Shown here piece by piece: positions 1 to 8,355 of a stretch of 64,000 nucleotides of DNA (position 1 is the first letter of the stretch; the number at the start of each line of letters is the position of its first letter). This stretch comes from JADLCB01 sp964398315 (GTDB lineage Bacteria; Planctomycetota; Phycisphaerae; Tepidisphaerales; Tepidisphaeraceae). The stretch is from assembly GCA_964398315.1 (NCBI GenBank), contig CAYNMV010000012.1, positions 11,194-75,193 of the forward strand. Reading direction: 5' to 3'. The translations under genes were made by a program, and so were the position numbers. The notes below the pieces were generated by a model. That model was given only the letters and a program-made list of their open reading frames with translations, was not told the DNA's origin and made no database searches.

Positions 1-93
1 GACCGCCCGCACCGCCGGCTCGTGCCCGACGATCTGGGTAATCACCTTCCCGCCCACGGCCTGGCGGATATCTCGAATGCTTAACGGCTTCAT
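1..93 (-). CDS. murF: UDP-N-acetylmuramoyl-tripeptide--D-Ala-D-Ala ligase, N-terminal fragment
   Basis: Only the first 31 codons are present; the gene runs off the left edge. The translation begins MKPLSIRDIRQAVGGKV, which matches the N-terminal substrate-binding domain of MurF, the cytoplasmic enzyme that adds D-Ala-D-Ala to the UDP-MurNAc tripeptide. The call leans on position: murE ends 78 bases upstream on the same strand, and murE-murF is the standard order in cell-wall clusters. The catalytic domain is out of view, so its integrity cannot be judged. Confidence 0.75.
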   Translation of the reverse strand, partial: MKPLSIRDIRQAVGGKVITQIVGHEPAVRAV

Positions 94-171
94 GGGGAGT
101 GCGTAGCCCGTTGCCTGTTATCCGTTGCCACTGGAAACCCGCCGCCTGGGCAGCGGGCAGCCGGTGATCGC

Positions 172-1635
172 TTACACCATCACCCGCGCCTGCAGCGCTG
201 CGGTGGCCTCCTCGACATCATCAAAATGATGCTTGACCGTGCCGAGGATCTGGTAATTCTCGTGTCCTTTGCCGGCCAGCAGCACCACATCGCCTTCGGC
301 GGCATCGGCGATGATGCGCTGGATGGCACTGCGACGATCGGGCTCGATCACCGCGCGTGAGCGGTCATCCAGCCCGGCGACAATCTCGTCAATGATGCGG
401 CAGGGGTCTTCCGTGCGCGGGTTGTCGCTGGTGATGTAGACCACATCCGCCAGCGCGTTCGCGGTGCGCGCCATTCGCGGCCGCTTGGTGCGGTCACGGT
501 CTCCGCCACAACCGAACAACACCCGGAGCTTGCCGCGTGTCAGTGGACGCAGCGCCGACAGGACGTTTTCCATCGCATCGTCCGTGTGGGCGTAATCCAC
601 CAACACCGCGAATGGCTGCCCGACGCGCACCGCCTGCAATCGCCCGGGGGCGCCGATGGCGTCGCTCAATCCCGCGGCGATCTGGTGAACCGACAGGCCC
701 AACGCTTCCCCCACAAGCGCGGCCGCGCACAAGGCATTCTCAATGTTGTGCCGGCCGATGAGCTGCATCGATACCGGCGTTTGTCCGTCCGGCGTGATCA
801 GCACGAAATCCGTGCCCTGGGCAGTGATGCGATAGTCCACGGCCCGGTAATCACACCCAGCGCCAAACCCGAAGCGAATGACCCGCGCCTGTGTGCGGGC
901 GACCATCCGGTCGGCGTAGTCATCATCACCATTGACGATGGCCACCGCATCGCTGTCCAGCCGCTGGAACAGCAGTGCCTTGGCCTCGGCGTAGGCATCC
1001 ATCGTCTGGTGGTAGTCCAGGTGATCGCCGGAGAGGTTGGTAAACGCCGCGGCGGCAAAGGTGATGCCTTCTACCCGGTGCTGATGCAATGCGTGGCTGG
1101 AGGTCTCGATCGCACAGGCATGGCAGCCGTTATCGCGCATGCGCGCCAGCAGGGCAGCGACATCGCCGGCGGCGGGGGTGGTCATCTCTGCCTCGATGGC
1201 CTGCGTGCCATCATCAAGCTGCACCGTCCCGATCAGGCCGCATTTGCGCCCGGTGCGCGCCAGCAGATGACGAATGAGGTAGGTGGTGGTGGTCTTGCCG
1301 TTGGTGCCGGTGACACCCAGCACCTTGACCGAACGGCTGGGATCGCCGTGGAACTGGTTGGCCAGGATCGATGCCGCGGCCGCAGCGCTGGGAACGATGA
1401 TCACCGGCAGGGGGCAGTTGGGCACCGGCTTTTCGCTCACCACGGCCACCGCGCCGGCGGCGGCGGCATCTGCGATGTAGCGGGCGCCATCAGTTTTTGT
1501 CCCGGCGCGCGCCACAAACAGGTTGCCTGGGGCAACCCGGCGCGAATCTTCCTGAATCCCGGTGATTTCCACCCGCGGCAGGTTCGAGGTATCCAGTGCT
1601 GGATCGAACCGCCCAATTAAATCCCGCAGCAGCAT
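172..1635 (-). CDS. murE: UDP-N-acetylmuramoyl-L-alanyl-D-glutamate--2,6-diaminopimelate ligase MurE
   Basis: A protein of 487 residues, normal for MurE, the cytoplasmic ATP-dependent ligase that adds the third peptide-stem residue. The N-terminal UDP-substrate domain is followed by the ATP-binding GTNGKTTT loop near residue 110, and the C-terminal ligase domain carries DNPRTEDP near residue 404. In known MurE enzymes DNPR selects meso-diaminopimelate over lysine, so DAP-type peptidoglycan is inferred. The start is placed at MLLRDLIGRF because a GGAAGGGA ribosome site lies just upstream; the in-frame extension to 1680 has no such support. murF follows, giving a murE-murF unit. No division genes such as ftsI precede it; dinB does. 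Confidence 0.95.
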   Translation of the reverse strand: MLLRDLIGRFDPALDTSNLPRVEITGIQEDSRRVAPGNLFVARAGTKTDGARYIADAAAAGAVAVVSEKPVPNCPLPVIIVPSAAAAASILANQFHGDPSRSVKVLGVTGTNGKTTTTYLIRHLLARTGRKCGLIGTVQLDDGTQAIEAEMTTPAAGDVAALLARMRDNGCHACAIETSSHALHQHRVEGITFAAAAFTNLSGDHLDYHQTMDAYAEAKALLFQRLDSDAVAIVNGDDDYADRMVARTQARVIRFGFGAGCDYRAVDYRITAQGTDFVLITPDGQTPVSMQLIGRHNIENALCAAALVGEALGLSVHQIAAGLSDAIGAPGRLQAVRVGQPFAVLVDYAHTDDAMENVLSALRPLTRGKLRVLFGCGGDRDRTKRPRMARTANALADVVYITSDNPRTEDPCRIIDEIVAGLDDRSRAVIEPDRRSAIQRIIADAAEGDVVLLAGKGHENYQILGTVKHHFDDVEEATAALQARVMV

Positions 1636-1869
1636 CGCGCATCCCTTCCGTGAGATTGCTTCGTGCCCATCCCCCGCCACTGGCCGCCTCCGGTGCGGCC
1701 CACAGCAAAGGTAGCACCCGATCCTCTCACATGCAATTCATCGGCGTGCCCGCCGCCTTACATGGAGAATCAGTCATAGATACAGCGAATTACATCACCG
1801 CCGCGAATCCATCACGATGCAGGCATGCAGCATGTGAAAGTCATGAGGAATGGCAAGCGCGAGCCTGGA

Positions 1870-3042
1870 TCAGTCCGGCTGGCGGCTGCGGCCGCGGTGG
1901 ATGCTGGCCTTGCCGAACTTGCTGTTGATCTGGTCGACGGCGGCATCGAGCCGGCTGCGGCGTTCGGCGGTGGGCTGGTCGAACAGACCCAGTTGCCCGC
2001 CGCCCGCGCCCAGTCCGGTGGCGGTCATGCCGATCAGCCGCACCGGCTGGAACGCATCCCTGGCCCAGGTGTCGAACAGAGGCAGCGTCGCCTCCCACAG
2101 CGCATCGGTCGAGTGGGTGGGGGCCGGGAGGGTGTCGGAGCGGGAGATGGTCTTGAAATCGCCGTACCGCAGCTTGAGGCGCACGCCCTGCGCTTTGAGC
2201 CCCGCCCGGCGCAGCCGCCAGCCGACATCCTCCACCTGCGACAGCAGCACCGCCCGCAGGGTTTCGGCATGGATGACATCCTCGCCAAAGGTGTGCTCCT
2301 GGCCGATGCTCCGCGCCTGGTCGTCCGGCGTCACCGGGCGCGAATCGATGCCGAAGGCAAGATTGTAAAAGCGCTCGCCATCTTCGCCGAAGCGGTCGAT
2401 GAACCATTCCCGCGGCAGCCGGCGCAGGTCGCCGATAGTGCGCAGGTTCATCGATGCGAGCCTGGCTGCCGTTTTCGGTCCGATGCCCCAGATGCGTGAA
2501 ATCGGCAGGGGGCAGAGAACCGCATCGACATTGTCCGGGGTGATGATCGTCAGCCCGTCCGGCTTGTTCAGGTCTGATGCCAGCTTGGCCAGGAACTTGT
2601 TGGGCGCGACGCCGATGGAGCCGGTCAGCTTCAGCTCGCTGCGAATGCGCTGCTGGATCGTAGCCGCGACCCGCTCCGCCGGGCCGTGCAGACGCACCGT
2701 TCCGGTCAGGTCGACAAATGCTTCATCAATGCTGATCGGCTCGACGAGTGGACTGTAATCGCCGAGAATCGCCAGCAGTTTCTGGGACATCTCGCGGTAG
2801 CGGCGGCCGCGCACCGGCACGATCACCGCCTGCGGGCAAAGCCGCTTGGCCACCGCCATCGGCATGGCGGAGCGGCACCCGAACGGGCGGGCCTCGTAAC
2901 TGGCGGTCGATACCACCCCGCGCGGGCCATCATGGCCAACAAGGACCGGCCGGCCGCGCAACTCGGGATGATCGAGCTGCTCTATGGCAGCAAAGAACGC
3001 ATCCATGTCCACGTGCAGGATGCTTCGCATCTGGCCGGTCAT
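1870..3042 (-). CDS. dinB: DNA polymerase IV (Y-family translesion polymerase)
   Basis: A protein of 390 residues, close to the family norm. The catalytic palm is intact: HVDMDAFFAAIEQ near residue 10 holds the first metal-binding aspartate, and SIDEAFVDLTG near residue 105 holds the SxDE pair. A helix-hairpin-helix GIGPKTAARL follows, then the little-finger domain, ending in the typical INSKFGKASIHRG. DinB copies past damaged bases with low fidelity. There is no obvious C-terminal clamp-binding peptide. A second start four codons in (MRSIL) is possible. It lies upstream of murE on the same strand with a gap of about 230 bases, so co-transcription is not assured. Confidence 0.95.
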   Translation of the reverse strand: MTGQMRSILHVDMDAFFAAIEQLDHPELRGRPVLVGHDGPRGVVSTASYEARPFGCRSAMPMAVAKRLCPQAVIVPVRGRRYREMSQKLLAILGDYSPLVEPISIDEAFVDLTGTVRLHGPAERVAATIQQRIRSELKLTGSIGVAPNKFLAKLASDLNKPDGLTIITPDNVDAVLCPLPISRIWGIGPKTAARLASMNLRTIGDLRRLPREWFIDRFGEDGERFYNLAFGIDSRPVTPDDQARSIGQEHTFGEDVIHAETLRAVLLSQVEDVGWRLRRAGLKAQGVRLKLRYGDFKTISRSDTLPAPTHSTDALWEATLPLFDTWARDAFQPVRLIGMTATGLGAGGGQLGLFDQPTAERRSRLDAAVDQINSKFGKASIHRGRSRQPD

Positions 3043-3188
3043 GGGCGTATCTTACCGCCCGGGGCGGGCCTGAGGTGGGTGGGCCGTGCGTTGCGCCAGC
3101 AGGGGTGGGGCGGCGGCGTGGAAAAGATTCCCTGTTAATCCTATTGAAATAATCGGGTATTGGTCGTAGTTAACGTTCTGAGTTCAAC

Positions 3189-5747
3189 ATGCTGCAATCG
3201 ACGTCCACCCCGGTCCCGCCCAGGTCCCCCGCGCCCACACCCGCCGCCTATCGCCCGGCCCCCCGGCGGTCGTGGAATCTGCTGGCGCGCTATACCCATT
3301 GGCTGCACACGAAATGGCCCGCCGGCAAGGTGGAAAGGTTGCCCAAGGTCGGCCCCGATGGCCGAACCAATATCCCCGGCGTGTATATGGTGGGGGACCT
3401 GACCGGTGTGCCATTGCTCAAGTTTGCTGCCGACTCCGGCACTCGGGTGGTCCGAACCATCCTGCGCGAACGCCCGCCTCAGCCTGCAACCGACGCCAAG
3501 GCCCCGGCCGGCTCATCTGAAGCCCTCCTCGATCTGGTCATCATCGGCGGTGGCGCTGCCGGGTATGCCGCGGCGCTGGAGGCTCACAAGCACCACCTTC
3601 GCTTCGAGTTGATCGAAGCCGCCGAGCCGTTCTCCACCATCGTCAACTTCCTCAAGGGCAAGCCGATCTACACCTACCCGTCGAACATGACGCCGGAGGG
3701 GGATTTGCAGTTTCATGCCCAGGTGAAGGAAGAACTGCTGGAGGAGGTGCGCGCCCAGACAAGCCATATCCCCGTCCGCCGGGCGCGCGCCGAGCGCATC
3801 GCCCGCCGCGGCGGCGTGCTGCACGTGCACCTGACCGAGGACCAGACCGGCAACAATCCGCAACCAGTCCTGCGCGCTCGCAATGTCATCATCGCAATTG
3901 GCCGCTCGGGCAATTACCGCACGCTGGATGTCCCCGGCGAAGAGCTGCCCAAGGTCTACAACCGGCTGCACGATCCCAAGGACTTCTGCCGCAAGCGCTG
4001 CCTGGTGGTGGGCGGGGGAGATACCGCGATCGAAACGGCCATCGCCCTGGCCGAGTGCGGGGCTGAGGTGACGCTGTCGTATCGCCAGCCGCAGTTTACC
4101 CGCCCCAAGCCCGAGAACCTGGAGCGCCTGAATCGCCTCGTGCGTGATCCCGATGCCCATGTTGAGATCGAGGAGCCCCATGAGATGGAGACGACCGCCG
4201 TCGGGGAGTACCTGCGCGAGCACCTCGACTGCCCGCCGCCGCACCGGGGCCGGATCCGCCTGCTCATGCCCTCGCGGGTAACGCGCATCCTCCCCGAGCA
4301 TGTGGAACTGGAGTTCGGCAAGCGCCAGCCGCGCAAGATCCGCAACGATGTCGTCTTCACCATGCTCGGCCGCGAAGCGCCGCTCGATTTCTTCCGTCGC
4401 AGCAAGCTGAAAGTGGCCGGCGACCGCGGCGCGGTCTGGTGGATCACCCTCATCGCCTTCCTCGCCTTCTGCCTGTGGATGTATCACTGGAAGAAGGGAG
4501 GCGTGGTCATCACTGGCATCGCCAGCGTTGACCAGGTGCTGGATGTGGGCAACTGGTGGCAGGAGAAGGGGTGGTTTCCGTACAACGTGCCGCCGCTGCT
4601 GGATTCCATGGGTGAGGCATGGCGGCGTCCCAGTCACCTGCTGGGTGTGATCAACCGCGCGCTCAATCAACCGGGGTTCTACTATTCGCTGGTCTACTGC
4701 ATCTGCGTGGTCGGCTTCGGCATCGACCGCATCCGCCGCAAGTCGACGCCTTACATCAAGTGGCAGACGTTCACACTGGCCGCGATCCAGATCGTGCCGC
4801 TGTTCTTGCTGCCATACCTGATCCTGCCATGGATGGGTTACAACGGCTGGTTCGCCGATGGCTCGGTGCTCGCGCCCGTGGCCGACCAGTTGTTTGAACG
4901 CTATGACGCGGTGGGCATGGAGCGGGCTTACTGGCGCTCGTTCGGCTTCATCCTCGCCTGGCCGCTGTTCATCTGGAATGTCTTTACCGACAAGCCAATG
5001 TGGGCCTGGCTGGGCATCAGCTTTGTGCAGACGTTCGTGCTGATTCCCGGCATCATCTACTTCTGGGGCAAGGGGGCCTACTGCGGCTGGATCTGCTCCT
5101 GCGGCGCCCTGGCCGAGACCATGGGCGATCGTCACCGCCAGAAGATGCCGCACGGCCCGCTGTGGAACCGGCTGAACATGATCGGCCAGGTCTTCCTTGC
5201 CTTCGCGGTGGTGCTGCTGATCCTGCGCTCGCTCGGCTGGGCAGGCGTGGCGTGGGCGGCCAATGCGTACGCGTGGGGGCTGAGCAAGATCCCGCTGGTC
5301 AATTACGTCTGGTTCATCGACCTGTTCTGGGCCGGCATCCTCGGCGTGGGGCTGTACTTCTGGTTCAGCGGGCGCGTCTGGTGCCGTTTTGCCTGCCCGC
5401 TGGCGGCCCTGATGAACATCTACACGCGCTTCAGCCGCTTCCGCATCCTGGCGGATAAGAAAAAGTGCATCAGCTGCAACATCTGCACGAGTGTCTGCCA
5501 CCAGGGCATCGACATCATGAACTTCGCCAACAAGGGCCTGCCGATGGCCGATCCGCAGTGCGTGCGCTGCAGCGCCTGCATCGCCCACTGCCCAACCGGC
5601 GTGCTCGAGTTTGGCCAGATTGACCGCAAGACCGGTGTCACCATCCGCAAGGATCCAGGCTGGCTGGCCGCCTCGCCGGTTCTCATCCGCGAGGCCGAGC
5701 TGACGATCAACGGCCGCAAACTGAAGAAAAGCGCCCGCCGGCAATAG
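3189..5747 (+). CDS. Fusion of a permuted FAD/NAD(P) oxidoreductase with a NapH/CcoG-like membrane polyferredoxin
   Basis: A protein of 852 residues. Residues 51-90 carry PGVYMVGDLTGVPLLKFA, the FAD-contacting motif that normally closes thioredoxin-reductase-like flavoproteins. The FAD dinucleotide loop IIGGGAAG follows at 118-125 and the NAD(P) loop VVGGGDTAIETA at about 273-284. From about residue 420 there are several membrane segments with CGWICSCG and WCRFACP, as in NapH/NosR/CcoG proteins. Two ferredoxin motifs, CISCNICTSVC and CVRCSACIAHCP, sit near residues 768-815. I infer that it takes electrons from NAD(P)H and passes them through flavin and Fe-S clusters at the membrane. Partners are unknown. 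The flavoprotein closing motif is at the N-terminus, suggesting circular permutation. No clear ribosome site precedes the ATG. Confidence 0.85.
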   Translation: MLQSTSTPVPPRSPAPTPAAYRPAPRRSWNLLARYTHWLHTKWPAGKVERLPKVGPDGRTNIPGVYMVGDLTGVPLLKFAADSGTRVVRTILRERPPQPATDAKAPAGSSEALLDLVIIGGGAAGYAAALEAHKHHLRFELIEAAEPFSTIVNFLKGKPIYTYPSNMTPEGDLQFHAQVKEELLEEVRAQTSHIPVRRARAERIARRGGVLHVHLTEDQTGNNPQPVLRARNVIIAIGRSGNYRTLDVPGEELPKVYNRLHDPKDFCRKRCLVVGGGDTAIETAIALAECGAEVTLSYRQPQFTRPKPENLERLNRLVRDPDAHVEIEEPHEMETTAVGEYLREHLDCPPPHRGRIRLLMPSRVTRILPEHVELEFGKRQPRKIRNDVVFTMLGREAPLDFFRRSKLKVAGDRGAVWWITLIAFLAFCLWMYHWKKGGVVITGIASVDQVLDVGNWWQEKGWFPYNVPPLLDSMGEAWRRPSHLLGVINRALNQPGFYYSLVYCICVVGFGIDRIRRKSTPYIKWQTFTLAAIQIVPLFLLPYLILPWMGYNGWFADGSVLAPVADQLFERYDAVGMERAYWRSFGFILAWPLFIWNVFTDKPMWAWLGISFVQTFVLIPGIIYFWGKGAYCGWICSCGALAETMGDRHRQKMPHGPLWNRLNMIGQVFLAFAVVLLILRSLGWAGVAWAANAYAWGLSKIPLVNYVWFIDLFWAGILGVGLYFWFSGRVWCRFACPLAALMNIYTRFSRFRILADKKKCISCNICTSVCHQGIDIMNFANKGLPMADPQCVRCSACIAHCPTGVLEFGQIDRKTGVTIRKDPGWLAASPVLIREAELTINGRKLKKSARRQ

Positions 5748-5954
5748 CTCAGGTGCATCGCCCGAATCGGGTGCAGTCTGCCGGCGGGGCGGTCTGGTTC
5801 CGCTGTCTGGGCAGGTGGGCGGGCGGCATCCTCCACAATGGCCCGATAGACCACTCATCTTGTCGGTTGTGACGGCGTCGAATACGCTTAGAGCGGCTTT
5901 CGTGATGGTGAACACGCGGGCGGCACAGGGTCGGACTCAAGGAACGAGGTACGC

Positions 5955-7382
5955 ATGCGACCGATGGTTTGGTCTGGGATCGTGACGACAGCCGGGCTTC
6001 TGCTGGGCGGTTGTGGCTGGGGTGGCGGCGGTGAGCCCATGGCGAATGAGCGTTTCGCCAGCTCGCGCAGCCCTACCCAGTCGATTGCCGCTCCGGTCGA
6101 TGATCCCGGGGCGGTGATGTACAACCAGGTCAGCGTTGAGTTCCGCGAAAACCAGACCCAGCTCGGCGGCGTACTCGCTGAGCAGCAGGAGACGGCCGAT
6201 CAGCCGGTGCGCGAGATCTCGCCGGCCGTCCGCCAGGCTGTTCGCAGCGCCCCTGAGCCTGCCGGGCCGACGACGCGTGCTGTGGCGGCCGCGGGTGATG
6301 GTGCCCAGGCGGCGGCAGGGCGGTATTTCACGCTCGGTGGGGTTGTGGCCGAGGTCAATGGTGAGCCGATCTACGCCAATCGCGTTCTGAACATCCTTGC
6401 CCGTCCGCTGCACGCCAAAGCGCACGAGGTGGACCGCGAGGCGTTCCCCGCCGCCGCCCGCGACATGATCGAGCGGCAGATCGATGAACTGGTGCGGGCG
6501 GAGATCTTTTTCGCCGCCGCCCAGCGCAATCTCGGCGCGGAGGAGAAGCTGCTGGCCGAGGCGATGACCATGGCCTGGCGCAATCGCCAGATCACCCAGG
6601 CGGGCGGATCGCTTCAGCAGGCGATTCATCGCGCGGCCGAGCGTGGAGAGGACTTCGAGCAACTGCTGCAGGAACAGTACCGCCTGTTCATGACCCAGGT
6701 TTACCTGCAGAAGCGGTTGATGCCGCGGGTGCAGTTGTCGGCCGATGACCTGCGCCGTTACTACGATTCGCACCTCGACCAGTTCACGCAGTTTGATGAG
6801 GCATCGTTCCGCCTGATCCGCATTGATCCCCGCCAGATGCAGACGCGCGCCGCCGCCCTGGATCGCATCACCACGCTCTGGCGGCAGTTGCAGCGTGGCG
6901 AAGCGGACTTCGCCACCGTCGCCGGGCAGGTCAATCATGATGCTTTCCTGCTCAGGAACAACGGGCAGGTACCCGGCCCGGTTCAGCGCGGCTCCTATCG
7001 CGAGGCGGCGGTGGAAGAGGCCGTGTGGAATACGCCGGTCGGCCAGGTGACGGAGATCGTCACCGGCCAGGATGGCGCCTATTACATCGCGCTGGTTGAG
7101 TCCAAGCGCGAAGGCCGGGTGATGCGTTTTGAGGAAGAGCGCGTGCAGGAGGCCATACGCGAGACGCTCAACGCCCAGCAACTGCGCAGCCTCATGGACC
7201 AGGCCAACGCGAAGCTGGCACAGAATGCCTCAGTGCGCCGTGATCCGAAAATGGTCGATACCGCTGTCGAGATGGCCGTGCAGATGTATGATCACTGGCG
7301 CGCTGTACCACCCGCCGGCCCCGCACCCGATGCCGTCCCAGCCCAGCCGGCCGAGACCGTCCTGCCGCCGGAGGCAAACTGA
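5955..7382 (+). CDS. Parvulin-type peptidyl-prolyl isomerase, predicted lipoprotein (SurA/PpiC-like)
   Basis: A protein of 475 residues. The first 20 residues form a lipoprotein signal ending in the lipobox LGGC. A SurA-like helical region begins with VNGEPIYANRVL near residue 135, and a PpiC-type rotamase region lies around residues 275-380 (from EASFRLIRID to DGAYYIALVE). Proteins of this type assist folding of exported proteins outside the cytoplasmic membrane. GAGG sits five bases before the ATG. The C-terminus is rich in Pro and Ala. A second, separately sized member of the family lies at 48695-49966, so the genome has at least two. The isomerase domain is divergent, so chaperone rather than isomerase activity is possible. 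Confidence 0.85.
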   Translation: MRPMVWSGIVTTAGLLLGGCGWGGGGEPMANERFASSRSPTQSIAAPVDDPGAVMYNQVSVEFRENQTQLGGVLAEQQETADQPVREISPAVRQAVRSAPEPAGPTTRAVAAAGDGAQAAAGRYFTLGGVVAEVNGEPIYANRVLNILARPLHAKAHEVDREAFPAAARDMIERQIDELVRAEIFFAAAQRNLGAEEKLLAEAMTMAWRNRQITQAGGSLQQAIHRAAERGEDFEQLLQEQYRLFMTQVYLQKRLMPRVQLSADDLRRYYDSHLDQFTQFDEASFRLIRIDPRQMQTRAAALDRITTLWRQLQRGEADFATVAGQVNHDAFLLRNNGQVPGPVQRGSYREAAVEEAVWNTPVGQVTEIVTGQDGAYYIALVESKREGRVMRFEEERVQEAIRETLNAQQLRSLMDQANAKLAQNASVRRDPKMVDTAVEMAVQMYDHWRAVPPAGPAPDAVPAQPAETVLPPEAN

Positions 7383-7417
7383 ATTACCCCCGTCAAACTG
7401 GCTGCGGCTGACATTGT

Positions 7418-7438
7418 GATTGTCGATTTTCGACGATC
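7418..7438. other. Stem-loop between two convergent genes
   Basis: The arms GATTGTCGA and TCGACGATC pair at eight of nine positions around a three-base loop. It lies between the stops of the lipoprotein gene and the CoA-binding gene. It has no T-run on either side, so intrinsic termination is doubtful. Confidence 0.4.
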
Positions 7439-7480
7439 GATAGCAGACTGCTTGAATCGCCAGTCGGCCATCCGCTGCAC

Positions 7481-7918
7481 CTATCGCCGCTGGCGGTGAT
7501 CCACCATCATGCAGCGATTCTGGATGAAATCGATGCCCGCTTCCTGCGCCAGGCGGCGGGCCGGTTCGCTGATGATGCCGCTTTGCAGCCACACGCCTCT
7601 GGCACCGGCCGCGATGGCCTCGCGGGTGACCTGCTCGCAGAACTCGCTGCGGCGAAAGACCTGCACCACGTCGAACTGTCCTGCGATTTCCGCCAGCGAT
7701 GCTTGGCATTGGACGCCCAGCACTTCAGTGCAATTGGGGTTCACCGGCAAGATTTCATAACCCTGCTCCTGCAGGTAGCGGGCGACGTAGTGACTTGGCT
7801 TGATCGGGTCGGCGCTCAGTCCCACGACCGCGATTCGCCGGGCAGCAAGCATTCGCTCGATGACAGCGCGTTCCTCTTCGAGGGGCTGGGCGGGCAGGGG
7901 GCAGGCTTCGTTGTTCAT
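7481..7918 (-). CDS. CoA-binding domain protein (YccU-like)
   Basis: A small cytoplasmic protein of 145 residues made almost wholly of one Rossmann-type CoA-binding domain, as in succinyl-CoA synthetase alpha subunits but without the ligase part. Visible signatures are RRIAVVGLSADPIKPSH near residue 28, the segment YEILPVNPN, and GARGVWLQSGI near residue 105. The start has GGAG five bases upstream. Members of this family are common single-domain proteins of unknown physiological role. Its gene converges with the lipoprotein gene and starts away from the GH10-like gene. Confidence 0.85.
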   Translation of the reverse strand: MNNEACPLPAQPLEEERAVIERMLAARRIAVVGLSADPIKPSHYVARYLQEQGYEILPVNPNCTEVLGVQCQASLAEIAGQFDVVQVFRRSEFCEQVTREAIAAGARGVWLQSGIISEPARRLAQEAGIDFIQNRCMMVDHRQRR

Positions 7919-8355
7919 GGACGCTCCAGATCAGACCATTGAATTGTAGGACCGTCCTGGTGGGATTTCGCGTTGCTGCGCCCTGCCCCGCCTGTGCCGG
8001 TGGCAGAGATCCGAATCCCACACGGCGGCGCTTGCCCGGGCCGCCGATTGGTGCTTCCCTGAGCCGGCTCAGAGGGCTGTGGAGAACGGGGCATTTCCCA
8101 GCCATCGGCTGTGCAATCGGTATAATTCGGGTCAAATCGCTTCGGCCCGGACCGGGTTCCCGCAACGAACCCTCAGGATTGTTGTAACCATTGCCGGAGC
8201 GGCCGCGGATGACCATCCGCACCGCCAGGCGGCAGGGTGCCGCGCTGGTGTTCTGGGCAGGCTTGCGCAGGTGGTGCGCTTGTGAGGGCAGCGAGCGCTC
8301 GGTTAAGATCCTCCGCGCAGGGAGGCACCCGGGGGTGCCGTCACGGAACCGATTC
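7919..8355. other. Long divergent intergenic region with a TATAAT box and a short hairpin
   Basis: No convincing coding frame is visible in these 437 bases. A TATAAT sequence at 8121-8126 could be a -10 element for the rightward gene, although no good -35 lies 16-18 bases upstream. A perfect 7-bp stem with a 2-base spacer (GGCACCC/GGGTGCC) lies at 8324-8339, shortly before the GH10-like start. If TATAAT is used, the leader would be about 220 nucleotides. I compared it by eye with SRP RNA, RNase P RNA and riboswitch cores and saw no match. Confidence 0.4.

Noticed and set aside
108..129. Direct repeat CCGTTGCC at 108-115 and 122-129 between murE and murF
   Set aside because: Only two 8-base copies; too little to call a repeat or binding site.
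3513..5915. An 800-codon open frame opposite the redox fusion protein
   Set aside because: Antisense shadow; the composition is typical of reverse-frame reading and there are no motifs.
7919..8355. Possible noncoding RNA after the TATAAT at 8121
   Set aside because: No terminator before the GH10-like start and no known RNA core recognised; treated as a long leader.
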